The position numbers were made by a program, and so were the translations under genes. A stretch of 64,000 nucleotides of DNA from an uncultured Oscillospiraceae bacterium. GTDB taxonomy: Bacteria; Bacillota; Clostridia; Oscillospirales; Oscillospiraceae. Below the pieces are notes generated by a model. The model was not told the DNA's origin, searched no databases, and saw only the letters and a program-made list of their open reading frames with translations. Numbering within the stretch: the stretch's first letter is position 1; the number at the start of each line of letters is the position of its first letter. Below, in pieces: positions 62,834-64,000 of this stretch. Location of the stretch: the NCBI GenBank assembly GCA_947585425.1, contig CANPWZ010000003.1:62001-126000 (forward strand). Direction: 5' to 3'.

Positions 62834-63978
62834 CACCAGCCCTCCCCGGTCAGCAGCGCCGGGTCCAGCCCGAACGCCACGGCCACGGCCTCGGCGATCT
62901 CTTGGGCCTCGGGGGACTCATTGTCCAAGCCGGGCTCGTCCTGGGAAGCGTAGCTCTCCAGCGTCAGGCCCAGGATCCAGTCGTCCTCCCCCTCGCCGGG
63001 GTACCAGGACGCCTGGAAGTAATAGCTCTCTCCGTCCTCCAGATACCCGCCGTTCAGCACCGTCTCCAGGAGGCTGGCCATATAGTCCGCCGCCGTCATG
63101 TCCTCGTCGGTCAGCGGCTCCTTGAACTTATAATACAGCACCGCGTCCTTGCCGTCCAGCGCACCGCTCACCGCGGCGGGCACGTCCAGCACCCTGTCCA
63201 GCTCCACGGCCTTCTGCACGGCGGGGGTGTATTTCGCGCTCTTCGCCTCCGGCAGGGCGGACTCGTCCCAGGCGTGGTTGCCCCGGGCCAGGGCGTCGGT
63301 CATGTTGAAGTTGCCGTAGGGCGTCCTGGTGGAGTCGCCGTAAATATCCACGTGGTACCAGTCCCCGTCCAGCTCCACCAGATCCCAGGAGTGGTATTCG
63401 TTGTGGACGATGTGACACTCCAGCCCCAGCATGTTCATGAACAGCCGGAAGGTGGTGGCGTAACCCACGCACACCGCGAAGCGCCCCGCCAGCACGCCGT
63501 GGGGCGTTGTGGCGTCGAAGTCTGTCTCCGGGCGGCTGATGGTGCCGCCGGTGCCCTGGCCGATGTTCTTCACCATCCACAGGTAGACGGCCTCCTCCTT
63601 TTCATAGTCGGTCATGCCGTCCTCTGTGACCTCATCCAGCACGGCGGAGGCCATTTTCAGGGTCTCCCGCTCCTCGCGGCTGAGCTGGCTGTCGTCCCCG
63701 CTCAGGTACGCGTCTGAGATCCGGACGGTGGAGCGGATCTCGTACCGCCCGTCTACCAGGTAGCCGTCCTCGATGTAGGTGTTTTCCTGCTTCTCCTCCT
63801 CGGCGATGCGCTCAAGGATGTAGTCCTCGAACTCCGCCGTCTTTCGGCCGGACACCGCCGCCTGATAGATGTTCAGCCCCAGGCTGGCCAGCAGGCACAG
63901 CGCCAGCGCCCCCGCGCCCACGGCCTTGAGGATGGCAGGCCCTCTGCCCTTTCGCCCGTTCGTCTTTTCCGTATCCAT
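62833..63978 (-). CDS. transglutaminase-like membrane protein
   Basis: 381 residues with one membrane helix (about 16-38) and an extracytoplasmic domain. The transglutaminase-core triad is Cys170 (FAVCVGYATTF), His196 (NEYHSWDLVEL) and Asp211 (WYHVDIYGD). Such domains act as peptidases or cross-linking enzymes at the cell surface. It is coupled to a DUF4358 lipoprotein. Nothing further upstream is visible, as only 22 bases remain. Confidence 0.87.
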   Translation of the reverse strand: MDTEKTNGRKGRGPAILKAVGAGALALCLLASLGLNIYQAAVSGRKTAEFEDYILERIAEEEKQENTYIEDGYLVDGRYEIRSTVRISDAYLSGDDSQLSREERETLKMASAVLDEVTEDGMTDYEKEEAVYLWMVKNIGQGTGGTISRPETDFDATTPHGVLAGRFAVCVGYATTFRLFMNMLGLECHIVHNEYHSWDLVELDGDWYHVDIYGDSTRTPYGNFNMTDALARGNHAWDESALPEAKSAKYTPAVQKAVELDRVLDVPAAVSGALDGKDAVLYYKFKEPLTDEDMTAADYMASLLETVLNGGYLEDGESYYFQASWYPGEGEDDWILGLTLESYASQDEPGLDNESPEAQEIAEAVAVAFGLDPALLTGEGW

Positions 63979-64000
63979 GGTCTTCCCCCCGCGTGATCGT

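Overview
The window is high-GC Firmicutes chromosome (estimated by eye at about 60-65% G+C) from an endospore former, most likely the Oscillospiraceae (Flavonifractor/Pseudoflavonifractor/Intestinimonas-like). The reasons are the Firmicutes housekeeping order (cdaA-cdaR; remA-gmk-rpoZ-priA-def-fmt-rsmB-rlmN-prpC-prkC-rsgA; tig-clpP-clpX-lon-engB; rplS-rbgA-rnhB-yraN), sporulation genes (spoVM, a SPOCS-domain protein, a SpoIVFA/SpoIVFB-like pair) and clostridial DUF families (DUF3343, DUF3842, DUF4358, DUF5685). The taxon is an inference. No rRNA, tRNA, insertion sequence, prophage or CRISPR array was seen. Nearly all genes lie on the minus strand; only a DUF3842 gene and typA are on the plus strand.

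Layout. 1-17030: one long minus-strand series from a promoter at 17001-17030: c-di-AMP cyclase cdaA and cdaR, a DUF5685 gene, a J-domain protein, a membrane protein, yicC, remA, gmk, rpoZ, priA, def, fmt, rsmB, rlmN, prpC, prkC and rsgA. It is followed by the 26-codon spoVM and a SPOCS-domain gene cut by the window edge. 17074-21292: a cysteine desulfurase coupled to a DUF3343 carrier-like protein, ispDF, carD and a FAH-family hydrolase. 21289-27940: engB, lon, clpX, clpP, tig. 27953-33527: a phosphoesterase, thrC, an M19 dipeptidase, yraN, rnhB, rbgA, rplS. 33559-35128: the SpoIVFA/B-like pair. 35193-38737: DUF3842 and a three-gene ABC importer. 38804-40751: typA. 40790-46623: a phosphoesterase, a cytoplasmic BMP-domain protein, a frameshifted MATE gene, degV and a uridine phosphorylase-like gene. 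46671-51380: a solute-binding lipoprotein overlapping a 1131-residue sensor-fused MscS channel and a small membrane protein. 51435-55595: small membrane and lipoprotein genes, an Xre/DUF2975 pair, a CPBP protease-like gene and a sirtuin. 55587-63978: argHCJBDF preceded by a transglutaminase-like gene and a DUF4358 lipoprotein.

How the genes work together. The first block joins second-messenger (c-di-AMP) and Ser/Thr phosphorylation signalling to ribosome maturation, translation initiation and replication restart. The second joins sulfur/selenium mobilisation and isoprenoid precursor synthesis. The third is a proteostasis cluster. The arg operon covers glutamate to citrulline plus the argininosuccinate lyase step; argJ recycles acetyl groups, and argG is not in the window. 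The most unusual unit is the three-gene solute-binding protein / two-sensor MscS / small membrane protein operon, which may be a ligand-gated or ligand-sensing channel. That function is an inference.
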